Assembly (NCBI RefSeq): GCF_000379445.1
Contig: NZ_KB902271.1
Coordinates: 117,153-181,152 of the forward strand
Direction of reading: 5' to 3'
DNA from: Fangia hongkongensis FSC776 = DSM 21703
Lineage (GTDB): Bacteria > Pseudomonadota > Gammaproteobacteria > Francisellales > Francisellaceae
DNA length: 64,000 bases
How positions within the stretch are numbered: position 1 is the first letter of the stretch; the number at the start of each line of letters is the position of its first letter. This document shows positions 27,950 to 37,941 of the stretch, in pieces. The notes under the pieces are model-generated. The model saw only the letters and a program-made list of their open reading frames with translations. It made no database searches and had not been told where the DNA came from. The translations under genes and the position numbers were made by a program.

Positions 27950-29656
27950 ATGAGAACAACACAAACCTTGCTTGCAACAGCAAAAGAGACGCCTAAAGGC
28001 GCTGAGCTTATCAGTCATCAATACATGCTTCGAGCAGGTCTTATTCAAAAGCTTGCCTCTGGCATTTATACTTGGTTACCAACAGGCATGAAAGTGCTTT
28101 CAAAGGTAGAGAAAATCATTCGCGAAGAAATGAATAAAACAGGCGCAAATGAAGTTTTGATGCCTTGTGTTTTACCTGCTGAGCTTTTACAAGAAACCCA
28201 TAGATGGGAAAAGTTTGGTCCAGAGCTTTTGAAGCTTACTGATCGCCATAATCGTGAGTTTTGTTTTGGTCCAACACATGAAGAGCCAATTGTTGCAATG
28301 GCACGAAAAGAGATCAATAGCTATAAGCAACTACCGCTTAATCTTTACCAAATTCAAACCAAGTTCCGTGATGAAATACGCCCTCGTTTCGGGGTGATGC
28401 GCGCGCGCGAGTTCATCATGAAAGATGCTTACTCATTCCACGCTAACTCTGAGTCTTTGAATCAGACTTATCAAGATATGTACCAAGCCTATTGCAACAT
28501 TCTCAAACGTATTGGTTTAGAATACCGTGTGGTTGATGCTGACTCTGGTGCCATTGGTGGCAGCACAACACATGAGTTTCAGGTGCTAGCAGATGCCGGT
28601 GAAGATATCATTTGCTATAGCGATAAAGGTACTTATGCTGCTAATTTGGAGCTTGCCACATATCAAAAACCTGATTTATCTCAAAGAGAAAAAGGGATTG
28701 AAAAGCTTGAAAAAGTTGCCACACCTAATATTAAAACCATCAATGCACTTTGTGAAAAATTTAATCTCTCTTCAGAGCAAACCATTAAAACTTTGATTAT
28801 TAAGGACGCAGATGACAAATACTTCGCACTTATTATCAGAGGGGATCATACTCTAAATGAAATCAAAGTTGAAAAACTCGCACAAATCAAGGCACCTTTT
28901 CGCTTTGCATTGGATGAAGAGATTCAACATATTATGAACGCTGATGCTGGCTCTCTTGGCCCTGTGAGGACAAAGATCCCGCTTATTGTTGATTATAGCG
29001 CTGCAATGTTAAGCGATTTCTCCTGTGGTGCAAATGAGTCAGGTTTTCATTACTTTGGCGTTAATTGGGAAAGAGATGTTGATAAAATCACCCTTGAGGA
29101 CATTCGTAATGTTGAGATGGGTGATACGGCGCCTGATGGTGGCAAGATTCAACAACAAAGCGGCATTGAAGTTGGGCATATTTTTCAACTGGGTGATGTC
29201 TACTCAAAGGCAATGGATGCAACTATTTTAGATGCCAATGGCAAAAAAGTGCCACTGATCATGGGCTGCTATGGTTTTGGCGTTACACGGATTATTGCCG
29301 CGAGTATTGAACAATCGCATGATGATAAAGGAATTATCTGGCCACAGGAAATTGCACCATATGATGTGGTTATTATTCCAATGAATATGCACAAATCCCA
29401 AAAAGTAAAAGATACTGCTGAAAAGCTTTATCATGATCTTACTCATGCTGGATTTGATGTGCTATTTGACGATCGAAAAGAGCGTGCAGGCATTATGTTT
29501 GCTGATGCTGATTTAATTGGTGCCCCACATCAGATCATTATTGGCGAGCGCTCACTCGATAATGGGTTAGTTGAATATAAGTGTCGCAAAACACAGCAAA
29601 AATCTGAAATTGAAAATAATGCCAACAGCATTATTCAAATGCTTAATTCTAAATAA
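27950..29656 (+). CDS. proS: Prolyl-tRNA synthetase
   Basis: A class II aminoacyl-tRNA synthetase charging tRNA-Pro, 568 residues, the normal size for the bacterial (editing) type. Motif 1 lies in [20 protein letters not shown], motif 2 in [20 protein letters not shown] and motif 3 in [13 protein letters not shown]. The INS deacylase insertion that clears Ala-tRNA-Pro occupies about residues 230-390, with a readable [18 protein letters not shown] segment. The C-terminal anticodon-binding domain contains [20 protein letters not shown]. It ends convergently with ribH. Confidence 0.98.
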   Translation: MRTTQTLLATAKETPKGAELISHQYMLRAGLIQKLASGIYTWLPTGMKVLSKVEKIIREEMNKTGANEVLMPCVLPAELLQETHRWEKFGPELLKLTDRHNREFCFGPTHEEPIVAMARKEINSYKQLPLNLYQIQTKFRDEIRPRFGVMRAREFIMKDAYSFHANSESLNQTYQDMYQAYCNILKRIGLEYRVVDADSGAIGGSTTHEFQVLADAGEDIICYSDKGTYAANLELATYQKPDLSQREKGIEKLEKVATPNIKTINALCEKFNLSSEQTIKTLIIKDADDKYFALIIRGDHTLNEIKVEKLAQIKAPFRFALDEEIQHIMNADAGSLGPVRTKIPLIVDYSAAMLSDFSCGANESGFHYFGVNWERDVDKITLEDIRNVEMGDTAPDGGKIQQQSGIEVGHIFQLGDVYSKAMDATILDANGKKVPLIMGCYGFGVTRIIAASIEQSHDDKGIIWPQEIAPYDVVIIPMNMHKSQKVKDTAEKLYHDLTHAGFDVLFDDRKERAGIMFADADLIGAPHQIIIGERSLDNGLVEYKCRKTQQKSEIENNANSIIQMLNSK

Positions 29657-29693
29657 TCTAAATAGGCCTTATCTGAGTACGTAGTTATTCCTA

Positions 29694-30134
29694 TTAAATG
29701 TACTCAGGCACCTCCAATGAACGCTGCAATTTTGCCATATCAAGTGCCGCTTGAAGTGCATATTTCCCCTTATGACCTTTTGCGCCGCCTACGCGTGCTA
29801 GGGCCTGCTCTTTATTATTCGTTGTCAACACACCAAAAATAACAGGCAAGTCATATTCCATCATCACAAGCTGAGTGCCTTGTGATACTTGATCGCAAAC
29901 ATAGTCATAATGATCTGTTTCGCCTCGAATGACGCACCCTAGCAAAACAATTGCATCATATTTGTCTGTCTTGGCAAGTTGTTTAGCGGCAAATGGCAAC
30001 TCAACGGCGCCTGGCACTTTAACCACAAAAGGCATCTCAATATTTTGCATTTTTGCTTCTTCCAAAGCACCTTCTAACAATTTACTGGTAATTAAATCAT
30101 TAAACTCACTGACTGCAATTGCAATTTTAGTCAT
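29694..30134 (-). CDS. ribH: 6,7-dimethyl-8-ribityllumazine synthase
   Basis: Lumazine synthase condenses the butanone phosphate made by RibB with the pyrimidine made by RibD, the penultimate step of riboflavin synthesis. At 146 residues it is slightly shorter than average. It shows the substrate loops VSEFNDLIT, VPGAVELPF, VLLGCVIRGETDHYDYV and VIFGVLTTNNKEQALARVGG. It is the last gene of the rib operon: its ATG follows the ribBA stop directly (TAG then ATG), with GGAGTG inside the end of ribBA serving as ribosome-binding site. Confidence 0.97.
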   Translation of the reverse strand: MTKIAIAVSEFNDLITSKLLEGALEEAKMQNIEMPFVVKVPGAVELPFAAKQLAKTDKYDAIVLLGCVIRGETDHYDYVCDQVSQGTQLVMMEYDLPVIFGVLTTNNKEQALARVGGAKGHKGKYALQAALDMAKLQRSLEVPEYI

Positions 30135-31349
30135 CTATATCACTCCTTTAATGTTGTGTTTAAGTTGATGTTTTTTTACAGATAAGTACGACTGGTTCCA
30201 CTGATGAATCTCTGATTCTGACACTCTGGGACTCACAGAGATACCACACGTTTCAAGTGCATTTATTTTATCGGGGTTATTTGATAATAACTGACATTTC
30301 TCAATACCCCAAAATTTTAAAACCTGTATCGCAATATCATACGATCGTGCATCTATTGGTAAATGTAATGCTTTGTTTGCCTGAAGCGTATCAAGCCCCT
30401 CTAGTCGTTGAAGTTCGTAAGCCTTGAGCTTATTGACAAGACCGATATTTCGCCCTTCTTGATTTAGATAAATTAATATTCCACCCTCTTTAGAGATCTC
30501 TTTTAATGCATGGTGTAATTGTGACTGACAATCACATTTCAAAGAGCCAAATAAATCTCCTGTCATGCAGGAAGAGTGAAGCCTAACAAGTGGATTGTCA
30601 CTGATGTTTTTACTAAGCACGGTGACTTCATCGTTTGTTACAGGATCAATAAACACACTCATATCCATCACGCCATGTTGCTTAAATGGTACAGGTGTTG
30701 TAACTGCTTTTTCAATGATTTTTTCATGTGCTAAACGATATAGTCGAATATCCTCAATGCTGAGTGTCTCAAGTGAATGCGCTTTAGCAAATGCTTCAAT
30801 CTCAGCGCCTTTCATCATTGAGCCATCTTTATTCATCAGCTCACATAGCACCGCTGTCGGATAAAATCCTGCAAGCTTAACCATATCAACACTTGCCTCT
30901 GTGTGCCCTTGGCGCCCAAGAACACCATGTTCATTCGCAATCAAAGGGAAAATATGCCCAGGCTTGCTGATATCTTCAAAAGAAGCATCTCGGGTGCCTG
31001 CCACTTTGATTGTATGTGCTCTATCTTTTGCTGAGACGCCTGTTGTTACCCCCTCTTTTGCCTCAATGCTAATTGTAAATGGGGTATGAAACTGACTGGT
31101 ATTATCCTCTTTTGGCACCATGGGTTTAAGCTTAAGCTTCTTTGCATGCGAAAAAGGCATCGCTAAGCAAATAATACCACTTGCGTGTTGAAGCATTAAA
31201 TTTACATTCTCTTGATTTACCATTTCAGCAGGGAAGATTAAATCCCCTTCATTTTCTCTATCTTCATCATCTAATACGATAATACTTTTCCCTGAGCTAA
31301 GTGCTGAAATAGCCCTCTCAACACGATTTTTTATCTCATTGTAGTGCAC
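30135..31349 (-). CDS. ribBA: Bifunctional DHBP synthase / GTP cyclohydrolase II
   Basis: Supplies both riboflavin precursors. The N-terminal half makes 3,4-dihydroxy-2-butanone 4-phosphate (DDEDRENEGDLIFPAE acidic loop, HTEASVDM). The C-terminal half opens GTP, with zinc cysteines in SSCMTGDLFGSLKCDCQ and NQEGRNIGLVNKL. The first position of the family RQEGR motif reads Asn here. The frame could start at an ATG at 31370, but the GTG at 31349 has GGAGA at six-base spacing and begins exactly at the family start, giving 404 residues and a 14-base overlap with ribE. Confidence 0.96.
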   Translation of the reverse strand: MHYNEIKNRVERAISALSSGKSIIVLDDEDRENEGDLIFPAEMVNQENVNLMLQHASGIICLAMPFSHAKKLKLKPMVPKEDNTSQFHTPFTISIEAKEGVTTGVSAKDRAHTIKVAGTRDASFEDISKPGHIFPLIANEHGVLGRQGHTEASVDMVKLAGFYPTAVLCELMNKDGSMMKGAEIEAFAKAHSLETLSIEDIRLYRLAHEKIIEKAVTTPVPFKQHGVMDMSVFIDPVTNDEVTVLSKNISDNPLVRLHSSCMTGDLFGSLKCDCQSQLHHALKEISKEGGILIYLNQEGRNIGLVNKLKAYELQRLEGLDTLQANKALHLPIDARSYDIAIQVLKFWGIEKCQLLSNNPDKINALETCGISVSPRVSESEIHQWNQSYLSVKKHQLKHNIKGVI

Positions 31350-31965
31350 GATATTTCTCCATATATGCATGTATTTGTTTACCCAGAGGATCAGCTTCTA
31401 AATTAACCATTTGCCCCACTTTATATGTTTGAACTATTGTCGCTTCAATCGTATGTGGAATAAATGTTACACTAAAATCATTTTCGGTAACCTCAATCAC
31501 CGTGATACTCATCCCATCAATCGCGACAAAGCCTTTATTAACGAGATATTTCAAAATAGCTTCTTTTGCTTGAATGCGAACAATCAGTGCCGCATCTTCT
31601 TTTGCAATATGAGAGATTTGCCCAACACCATCAACGTGTCCCTGAACCATATGACCACCAATATAATCACCCAGTTTCACTGACAACTCGATATTGACAT
31701 AATCGCCGACCTTAAACAAAGAGAGGTTTGTTTTTCTCAGTGTCTCTGGCACCGCATCAAAGCTAAGCGTACCCGAGTCTTGATCAATTTCAACCACGGT
31801 TAAGCATACGCCATTAATAGAAACACTATCCCCTATTTGACATAAATGCCCTTGTTTTAGGCTGATTTTTAAGCGAATGCATTGCATATTTGTATCTGTT
31901 GGTTCTTGTCCTAGCCCTTCAATTGCCACAACTTTACCGATCTCTTGCACAATCCCGCTAAACAT
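31336..31965 (-). CDS. ribE: Riboflavin synthase alpha chain
   Basis: Dismutates two 6,7-dimethyl-8-ribityllumazine molecules to riboflavin. At 209 residues it has the duplicated lumazine-binding barrel: repeat 1 begins MFSGIVQEIG and contains SVSINGVCLTVVEI; repeat 2 begins GGHMVQGHVDGVG and contains VAIDGMSITVIEV. It overlaps ribD upstream by eight bases and ribBA downstream by 14, so the three are translationally packed into one operon. The symbol ribC is used for the same gene in some species. Confidence 0.97.
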   Translation of the reverse strand: MFSGIVQEIGKVVAIEGLGQEPTDTNMQCIRLKISLKQGHLCQIGDSVSINGVCLTVVEIDQDSGTLSFDAVPETLRKTNLSLFKVGDYVNIELSVKLGDYIGGHMVQGHVDGVGQISHIAKEDAALIVRIQAKEAILKYLVNKGFVAIDGMSITVIEVTENDFSVTFIPHTIEATIVQTYKVGQMVNLEADPLGKQIHAYMEKYRALQ

Positions 31966-33052
31966 ATTCTATCTCCTTTTTCTTCATATTTGCTGTTATC
32001 TCTACATCATTTTCACAATCAAGATGGACATTAATATCATCCAGTGTCTGTTTTTTGTTTTTCCCTAAAATGAGCTTAGGCGCAATAAACCCTTTCACTT
32101 CATTTACAGCATCGGCCTTTAAGAAGCTTTGAAGTAAATGCGCTCCTCCTTCTAACAGCACACTTGTAATGCCCTTTTGGGCCAATGACCTTAAAATATC
32201 CTTCGGGTTTATTTCTTTTTCTTTATTGCAAGGAAGTACTGTAATTTCTACTGATTTCTCCCTTAATGCAAAGAGTGTTTTGATATCTGCATGGTTTGTT
32301 GTCATTAAAAGCGTCTGGGCTTTATTATCATTAAATACACGTGCGTTTAGTGGAAGGTTGGCAGTTGCCGATACGATAACACGAATAGGCTGGCGAATAA
32401 TGCTTGCTGAAGATAATCTGACCGTTAAGCTTGGATCATCTTCCTTTAATGTATTGCCTCCAATCATAATGGCATCTAGGCGATTTCTTAAATCATGTAC
32501 CGCCTGTTGAGAGTAACTTCCAGTGATCTGCTTACTATCCCCTTTGGAGGTAACAAGCTGACCATCTAGTGACATACCCCACTTTGCAATCACATAAGGC
32601 ACTCTATGTGCAAAAAAGTAAAAGAAGATTTTATTTAATGCCACAGCCTGCTGTGCAGCCACACCTAAAACAACCTCAATACCTGCCTCTTTTAGCATTT
32701 GAATGCCTTTCCCCTCTACCTTAGGGTTAGGATCTTCAACCGCAATAATCACTTTTCTCACCTTGGCATCAATGAGCGCTTTAGCACAAGAGCCAGTTCT
32801 GCCAATATGACTACATGGCTCGAGGGTAACATATACATCAGCGCCCTGTGGATTTTCTTTTGCTGCCTTAGCTTTTTTTAATGCCATCACCTCAGCATGA
32901 TCCTCCCCTTGGCATTGATGCCAGCCTTCTGCAATAATTTTGCCTTTTTTAACAATCACACAGCCAACCATCGGATTAGGTGAAACACTTAGTTTACCTC
33001 TTCTTGCAAGCGCTAAAGCTTGATTCATGTAGTATTGATCAATTGGAAACAT
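31958..33052 (-). CDS. ribD: Bifunctional pyrimidine deaminase/reductase
   Basis: Performs deamination then reduction of the GTP-derived pyrimidine in riboflavin synthesis. The deaminase domain (residues 1-145) has the zinc sites DHAEVMAL and PCSHIGRTGSCAKALI; the reductase domain follows with KWGMSLDGQLVTSKGDS and LLEGGAHLLQSF. The start was set at the ATG at 33052, which has AGGG six bases upstream (364 residues); an ATG at 33067 would add five residues but has no Shine-Dalgarno. It is the first gene of ribD-ribE-ribBA-ribH, controlled by the upstream FMN riboswitch. Confidence 0.96.
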   Translation of the reverse strand: MFPIDQYYMNQALALARRGKLSVSPNPMVGCVIVKKGKIIAEGWHQCQGEDHAEVMALKKAKAAKENPQGADVYVTLEPCSHIGRTGSCAKALIDAKVRKVIIAVEDPNPKVEGKGIQMLKEAGIEVVLGVAAQQAVALNKIFFYFFAHRVPYVIAKWGMSLDGQLVTSKGDSKQITGSYSQQAVHDLRNRLDAIMIGGNTLKEDDPSLTVRLSSASIIRQPIRVIVSATANLPLNARVFNDNKAQTLLMTTNHADIKTLFALREKSVEITVLPCNKEKEINPKDILRSLAQKGITSVLLEGGAHLLQSFLKADAVNEVKGFIAPKLILGKNKKQTLDDINVHLDCENDVEITANMKKKEIEYV

Positions 33053-33257
33053 CAACTGCCCTAACATTCATTTTTTACAACAACAGGGCGAGAGTAAAGC
33101 TAAAGCGCAAAGAAAAGCAAAACCAGCGATATTACTTTCCTCTATAATAGTCACTTACGAGATAACTTATGGATCATAGATACAGATTTTTTGAGTATAA
33201 ACCCCAAAATGACTGCTTACTTATCATCTCACAAGCCATAAACATAGCATATAATTA

Positions 33258-33402
33258 CATTCTCTCTCATCCGGACTATTACCGTCGGCTCTGGCTTTTC
33301 ACCAGATCTGCTAACCCTTTTATAAGTAACTAAAAGGTGCTCGTGGGCTCCCTGCATAACAGGATACCACCGGTGGGGAATTACACCCCGCCCTGAGAAC
33401 TT
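33258..33402 (-). ncRNA. FMN riboswitch (RFN element)
   Basis: On the minus strand the conserved RFN blocks appear in order: TTCTCAGGGCGGGGTG, TTCCCCACCGG, GGGAGCCCACGAG, AGCAGATCTGGTGA, then GAGCCGACGG and AGTCCGGATGAGAGA. This is the complete six-helix FMN aptamer and regulates the rib operon by binding FMN. About 200 bases separate its 3' end from ribD. I see no strong T-tailed terminator there, so the switching mechanism (terminator, Rho or ribosome-site masking) is open. A TACAAT hexamer lies just upstream as a possible -10 box. Confidence 0.96.
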
Positions 33403-33554
33403 ATGATAATTGTATGCTGAATTAGCGATAAAATCTATCAAAATCACAAGCATAGTTGTCAGACAGTTAGGAAGGAAGGGGGAAACAAGTACTGCCAACC
33501 ATGCTTAATGAAAAGTATACGCTGCGTTGAAACAAAAAATAGCGTACTGAATAC

Positions 33555-34151
33555 TTAGAGCTCACATTTTTGCTCTAGAAACTGTGGCGCAGCCTTTGAT
33601 AAAAGATAATGAATAATTCCCATCGCCCCGTGCGCATAAATATAAAACTCAATCAATCCTGTTAGTGTTTTATGCCAGCCTTGTAGTACTTTTACATTTG
33701 ACCATGAAAAAACCCAAGCATTTAACCATAAAAAACCAGAAACAAGCACAATAACCAATGCCAAAAGCCCAAGACCTTGCACAATTGCTGCAATCCCTCC
33801 TGAAGATACATTAGGCAGCTTGCATTTCAACAGCGTATAACAATCTTTCTTAAGCTGAGTATAATCATTAAATAGGTAGGGATAAAAATAGCGAAATCCA
33901 CGTTTTTTAAATATCAACGAAAACATAATGACAGCTAAAATAGCAATTAAACTACCAACACCAATATGAAAATACACCCCTAAATTTAGCGCATAGGTTG
34001 GCTGATAGTGAACTGCCATAAAACTGCTATCAAGAATCTGTAAAATAATCAAAGCTGCTACAAGTAGATGAACAATACGGAAGCTTTTTGTTTGCGTCGC
34101 TTCTAAATATGTCCAAAACCCTGCTACCCAGTCCCATATCCTCTGTATCAT
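33555..34151 (-). CDS. Cytochrome b561-type di-heme membrane protein
   Basis: A 198-residue inner-membrane protein with four main hydrophobic helices, laid out as in the prokaryotic cytochrome b561 family. His residues sit in helix-compatible positions for heme ligation: RIVHLLVAALI, VYFHIGVGSL, and WHKTLTGLIEFYIYAHGAMG with a following IIHYL. Such proteins shuttle electrons between quinol and periplasmic or superoxide acceptors. The gene is alone, downstream of a 334-base divergent gap. The family call is good; the electron partners are unknown. Confidence 0.75.
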   Translation of the reverse strand: MIQRIWDWVAGFWTYLEATQTKSFRIVHLLVAALIILQILDSSFMAVHYQPTYALNLGVYFHIGVGSLIAILAVIMFSLIFKKRGFRYFYPYLFNDYTQLKKDCYTLLKCKLPNVSSGGIAAIVQGLGLLALVIVLVSGFLWLNAWVFSWSNVKVLQGWHKTLTGLIEFYIYAHGAMGIIHYLLSKAAPQFLEQKCEL

Positions 34152-34218
34152 ACATTATCCTTATGCTTTATTAACATTAGATGACTTAGATTATATAGAA
34201 TACAGATATTTTATAAAT

Positions 34219-34252
34219 CAAAAACCGTAGTAGCTACTGTGGTTATTTTTTT
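34219..34252. terminator. Bidirectional Rho-independent terminator-like hairpin
   Basis: A 9-bp stem (34223-34231 with 34236-34244, two G-T wobbles) with a four-base loop is followed on the plus strand by seven T and on the minus strand by five T. It lies in the divergent 334-base gap between the cytochrome b561 gene (minus) and the MFS gene (plus), where no annotated gene needs a terminator. It may end a small RNA or act as an attenuator. Nothing else definite is seen in this gap. Confidence 0.55.
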
Positions 34253-34485
34253 AGCTAGTGTTCAAATTTCTCCTATTTCTCTTTATCCTATTGCTCACAA
34301 ACGACCCAATTGACTATAAATGGCTTGTTTGAACTGTATAAGATGATCTTCACACAAATTTAAGAATCACCGCAAGATGCTCTGTAACAGGGGTATACAT
34401 CCTCACCATCAAAGAGTACTCTGATTACTTTACTGCCATTTTGTGCTTTGCACATTATGGGTATTCAGATACAAAAGAGGGAGAG

Positions 34486-35745
34486 ATGGAATACATGCCA
34501 GAGAAAAGCTTAGCTCAAGCGAACCCACCTTTAAGCTTACTTGCAATCATACCGATTGTACTTACTGGATTTTTCTATTTGTATGAGTATATATTGCGTG
34601 TTTATCCAAGTGTTTTTCGCATTGAGATCGAACAATTTTATGCGTTTTCCGGCGCTTCTGGCTTTGGCTTTTTTGCCTCAAGTTACTATTATCTATACAC
34701 ACCATTACAACTATTTGTTGGGATTCTAGCAGATAAATTTCGCTTGCAAAGTCTACTTGTTTTTTCTATCAGTGGCTGCCTATCAGGGCTTTTATTATTA
34801 CTTGTCCCAATTGATATCGCTGCATTTTTAGGCCGGATGCTTTTAGGGATGGCCTCTGCCGCCGGTTTTGTCCTTATCATTAAAGCAACCTCACTCTACG
34901 CACCAAGGCATTATTTTGCATTTTTTTGCGGCCTTGGAATTTGTCTTGGTTATATGGGTGCACTAATTGCCACGCCCATGAGTACTTTTTTAGTGAAACT
35001 TGGACTTGGCTGGCGCGAGACCAATATCCTTTTTATCCTATTTGCGCTCATTATTCTTGTTGTTATCCTGATTGGATTTAGAATAACAAAGCACACGCAG
35101 AACACCTCACAATCACACTCTATCCCTCCCAAACCTGTTTCATTTTTAGAGCTTGCTAAACAATTTGGCAAGCTGGTGAGAAACAGTAAACTGCTCTATC
35201 TTGGGTTTATCTCATTTTTTGCCTATATTCCATCGATCACCTTTTCAGACCTCTGGGGAATTTCCTATCTAAAAGAAGTTCAACAACTCAGCGCCTATCA
35301 GGCATCTGTTGTTATTGCTCTTATCTATTTTGGCTGGCTAATTGGATCAGCTTTTAATGGTTGGATGCTAAGCTATATCAGAAACCCTAAAAAAATCATC
35401 CTAACGGGTTTATCCATTGCAATGGTTGCCATGTCGATGATTCTCTACCTTGATCTGCCTTATTTTATTATTTCAACCTTAGCTGTCATTATTGGTCTTA
35501 GTAACTCTGTACAAATTCTTTGTTTTGCACTGGTTTCTCATATTGCGCCTAAAGCTTATGTCGCCTCCGCAGCCAGTATTGTCAATTTTATTACCATGTT
35601 TAGCGGCATTATATTTCAAAGCGCTATTGGCTACTTCTTAACTGAGACTGGCTCCTATCAAATCACTTTTCTTGTAATCCCAGCTTCCTTTGTAATCAGC
35701 TTTTATCTCGCATATCGGCTTTTTAAGCAAAATAGTTTCACTTAA
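34486..35745 (+). CDS. MFS transporter (nutrient/phagosomal-type)
   Basis: A 419-residue major-facilitator protein with 12 predicted helices. The loop 2-3 motif A reads GILADKFRLQSLLVF, TM4 carries LGRMLLGMASAAGF and TM5 LGICLGYMGALI. The general form (short N-terminus, YLYEYILRVYPSVF in helix 1) is like the small-molecule MFS uptake proteins common in Francisella and Legionella, but the substrate is not predictable. The ATG at 34486 was chosen over the open frame from 34441 because GAGGGAGAG precedes it. Confidence 0.83.
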   Translation: MEYMPEKSLAQANPPLSLLAIIPIVLTGFFYLYEYILRVYPSVFRIEIEQFYAFSGASGFGFFASSYYYLYTPLQLFVGILADKFRLQSLLVFSISGCLSGLLLLLVPIDIAAFLGRMLLGMASAAGFVLIIKATSLYAPRHYFAFFCGLGICLGYMGALIATPMSTFLVKLGLGWRETNILFILFALIILVVILIGFRITKHTQNTSQSHSIPPKPVSFLELAKQFGKLVRNSKLLYLGFISFFAYIPSITFSDLWGISYLKEVQQLSAYQASVVIALIYFGWLIGSAFNGWMLSYIRNPKKIILTGLSIAMVAMSMILYLDLPYFIISTLAVIIGLSNSVQILCFALVSHIAPKAYVASAASIVNFITMFSGIIFQSAIGYFLTETGSYQITFLVIPASFVISFYLAYRLFKQNSFT

Positions 35746-35844
35746 AAACATCATAAAGACAAGTACACCCCGTGAAAAACACATATTCACATGCTACTGT
35801 TTACAGAATAACGGATTTATCTTAACGACACATTAGGGTTTATT

Positions 35845-35946
35845 ATGACTAATTTTGACTATGATGCCATTATTATTGGTGCTGGACACAATGGTCTTGT
35901 TACTGTAGATGCTAGCACAGCATCTCAGTTAGATTGTAAGTTATAG
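35845..35946 (+). pseudogene. Remnant of an FAD-dependent oxidoreductase (phytoene-desaturase type)
   Basis: A 33-codon frame with a good ribosome-binding site (AGGG six bases before the ATG). It encodes MTNFDYDAIIIGAGHNGLVT, the N-terminal beta-alpha-beta FAD-binding signature (GxGxxG with HNGL) of the NAD(P)/FAD-dependent phytoene-dehydrogenase-like family. After VT the family similarity stops and a TAG follows at 35944, overlapping the end of hslU. The remaining roughly 500 codons are absent, so this is a 5' relic left by deletion, possibly still transcribed from its old promoter. Confidence 0.6.
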
Positions 35947-37290
35947 GATATATTGACTTAAGTCTCGATCTTGGATCAAGTCACCTAGTTTTTCATTGAC
36001 ATAGTCATCATTTACAACAAGTATTTTTTCTTCTCGATCAGAGGCATCAAAAGAAACTTCTTCCAATAAACGCTCAAGCACAGTGTGAAGACGTCTTGCA
36101 CCAATATTTTCAACCTCTTCATTGACACGATAAGCAATCTCTGCAATGCGTTTGACTGCTGAGTCATCAAAGTTCACTTTCAAACTCTCGGTACCTAAAA
36201 GTGCCACATATTGCTTTAATAGTGAGTAATCAGGCTCAGTTAAAATACGCACGAAATCTTCTACTTCAAGCGAGCGAAGTTCAACACGTATTGGCAAACG
36301 TCCTTGCAGTTCTGGAATTAAATCAGAAGGCTTTGCTACGTGGAAAGCGCCAGAGCCAATAAACAAGATATGATCTGTTTTGATCATGCCATATTTAGTT
36401 GATACGGTTGAGCCTTCAACAAGCGGAAGAAGGTCTCTTTGCACACCTTCACGTGATACATCACCCCCTTTGTTCTCTGATTTTTTACAGACCTTGTCAA
36501 TTTCATCAATAAAGACAATACCATTTTGCTCTACCGATTCTACCGCTTTAACTTTGATATCATCCTCATTCACCAATTTGCTGGCCTCTTCATCCTGCAA
36601 TAACTTCATCGCTTGAGTGACTTTTACTTTGCGGCGTTTTTTCTTGTCATTACCAAGTGAAGAAAACATACTTTGAAGCTGATTGGTCATATCCTCCATT
36701 CCAGGCGGCCCCATGATCTCCATATTCATTTGCGGCATAGAAACTTCAATTTCAATTTCTTTGTCATCTAGCTCGCCATTTTTAAGCTTTTTACGAAAAA
36801 GTGCTCTGGTGCTACTCTCTGCTTTTTGATCCACTTCAACAGGCTCATTAGCAAAGCCCACTTTACTCTCTCTTGCCGGCGGTAAAAGCGCATCTAAAAC
36901 ACGCTCCTCAGCCAACTCTTTTGCTCTTTCTGCCACTTCTGATTTCGCCTGCTCGCGATACATTTTTACAGAGATGTCCGCTAAGTCACGAATAATAGAA
37001 TCAACATCTTTTCCTACATAACCCACTTCAGTAAACTTAGTTGCTTCAATTTTGATAAACGGCGCATTAGCAAGCTTTGCAAGTCTTCTTGCTATCTCAG
37101 TTTTACCCACACCTGTAGGGCCGATCATCAAGATATTTTTAGGGGTAACCTCTTGGCGCATATTCTCTTCTAGTTGCATGCGTCTCCAGCGATTTCTAAG
37201 TGCAATTGCAACAGCTTTTTTGGCATCTTTTTGCCCAATGATAAAGCGATCTAATTCAGAAACAATTTCTTTTGGTGTCATCTGTGACAT
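35941..37290 (-). CDS. hslU: ATPase subunit of the HslVU protease
   Basis: A AAA+ unfoldase (ClpY), 449 residues, that threads substrates into HslV. It has Walker [15 protein letters not shown] near residue 57, Walker [12 protein letters not shown] in the middle, the sensor region [20 protein letters not shown], and the C-terminal tail ending SQYIL, whose last residues insert into HslV. The intermediate (I) domain at about 110-240 is Met/Glu-rich ([15 protein letters not shown]), as in other HslU. It lies 22 bases after hslV in the same operon. Confidence 0.98.
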   Translation of the reverse strand: MSQMTPKEIVSELDRFIIGQKDAKKAVAIALRNRWRRMQLEENMRQEVTPKNILMIGPTGVGKTEIARRLAKLANAPFIKIEATKFTEVGYVGKDVDSIIRDLADISVKMYREQAKSEVAERAKELAEERVLDALLPPARESKVGFANEPVEVDQKAESSTRALFRKKLKNGELDDKEIEIEVSMPQMNMEIMGPPGMEDMTNQLQSMFSSLGNDKKKRRKVKVTQAMKLLQDEEASKLVNEDDIKVKAVESVEQNGIVFIDEIDKVCKKSENKGGDVSREGVQRDLLPLVEGSTVSTKYGMIKTDHILFIGSGAFHVAKPSDLIPELQGRLPIRVELRSLEVEDFVRILTEPDYSLLKQYVALLGTESLKVNFDDSAVKRIAEIAYRVNEEVENIGARRLHTVLERLLEEVSFDASDREEKILVVNDDYVNEKLGDLIQDRDLSQYIL

Positions 37291-37312
37291 ATTCTACCTC
37301 TACTTAAAATAG

Positions 37313-37867
37313 TTAGACTGATGCCTTATTCGGCAAAGTTTCAATGGTTAAATTATGATTGGTGTAAATACAAATATCCGCAGCAATACTCAAGCTTTTC
37401 TCAACAATTTCACGTGCAGATAAATCAGTATTTGCGACAAGTGCATGTGCCGCTGATTTTGCATATGCCGAACCTGAACCAATGGACAGAACCCCTTGCT
37501 CATCTGCCGCCATCACATCACCAACACCAGAGATCAAAAGAGAGGTTTTTTCATCTGCAACAATAATCATCGCCTCAAGCTTACTCATCATTCTGTCCAT
37601 ACGCCATTCACGCACCATTTCCACTGACGCCCTTTCTAAGTTCCCTTGATAAAAATCAAGCTTTTGCTCAAATTTCTCAAATAGTGTAAATGCATCAGCA
37701 GTCGAACCTGCAAAGCCTGTTAACACTTTGCCATCACTTAAGCGCCTTACCTTAACGATGTTATCTTTAGCAACCGTATGCCCCAATGTTGCTTGGCCAT
37801 CGCCACCGATAACCACTTCATCACCTTTACGAACACATAGGATCGTAGTACCTTTCATTATTTCCAT
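37313..37867 (-). CDS. hslV: Proteolytic subunit of the HslVU protease
   Basis: A threonine peptidase (ClpQ) forming the two-hexamer proteolytic core with HslU. The ATG at 37867 gives MEIMKG then [20 protein letters not shown]; the short propeptide is expected to be removed so that the first Thr becomes the N-terminal nucleophile. AGGA lies five bases before this ATG, so the longer frame from 37891 is rejected. The length is 184 residues. hslU follows by 22 bases. A CTTGAAA heat-shock-like hexamer lies about 70 bases upstream. Confidence 0.97.
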   Translation of the reverse strand: MEIMKGTTILCVRKGDEVVIGGDGQATLGHTVAKDNIVKVRRLSDGKVLTGFAGSTADAFTLFEKFEQKLDFYQGNLERASVEMVREWRMDRMMSKLEAMIIVADEKTSLLISGVGDVMAADEQGVLSIGSGSAYAKSAAHALVANTDLSAREIVEKSLSIAADICIYTNHNLTIETLPNKASV

Positions 37868-37934
37868 AGTATCCTCGTTTAGACTGTTCACAGTCGCTAT
37901 AAATTTTATTAACCTTTAACCCGCATTTAGATGA

Positions 37935-37941
37935 TTTCAAG
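37935..37941 (-). promoter_or_regulatory. Possible sigma-32 -35 element ahead of hslVU
   Basis: On the minus strand the heptamer CTTGAAA matches the heat-shock -35 consensus. The expected -10 (CCCCAT-like) 13-15 bases downstream is not convincing (GCGGGTTAA), so this is tentative. Confidence 0.28.

Noticed and set aside
33229..33498. 89-codon frame on the minus strand
   Set aside because: It lies across the FMN riboswitch; its sequence is explained by the conserved aptamer RNA.
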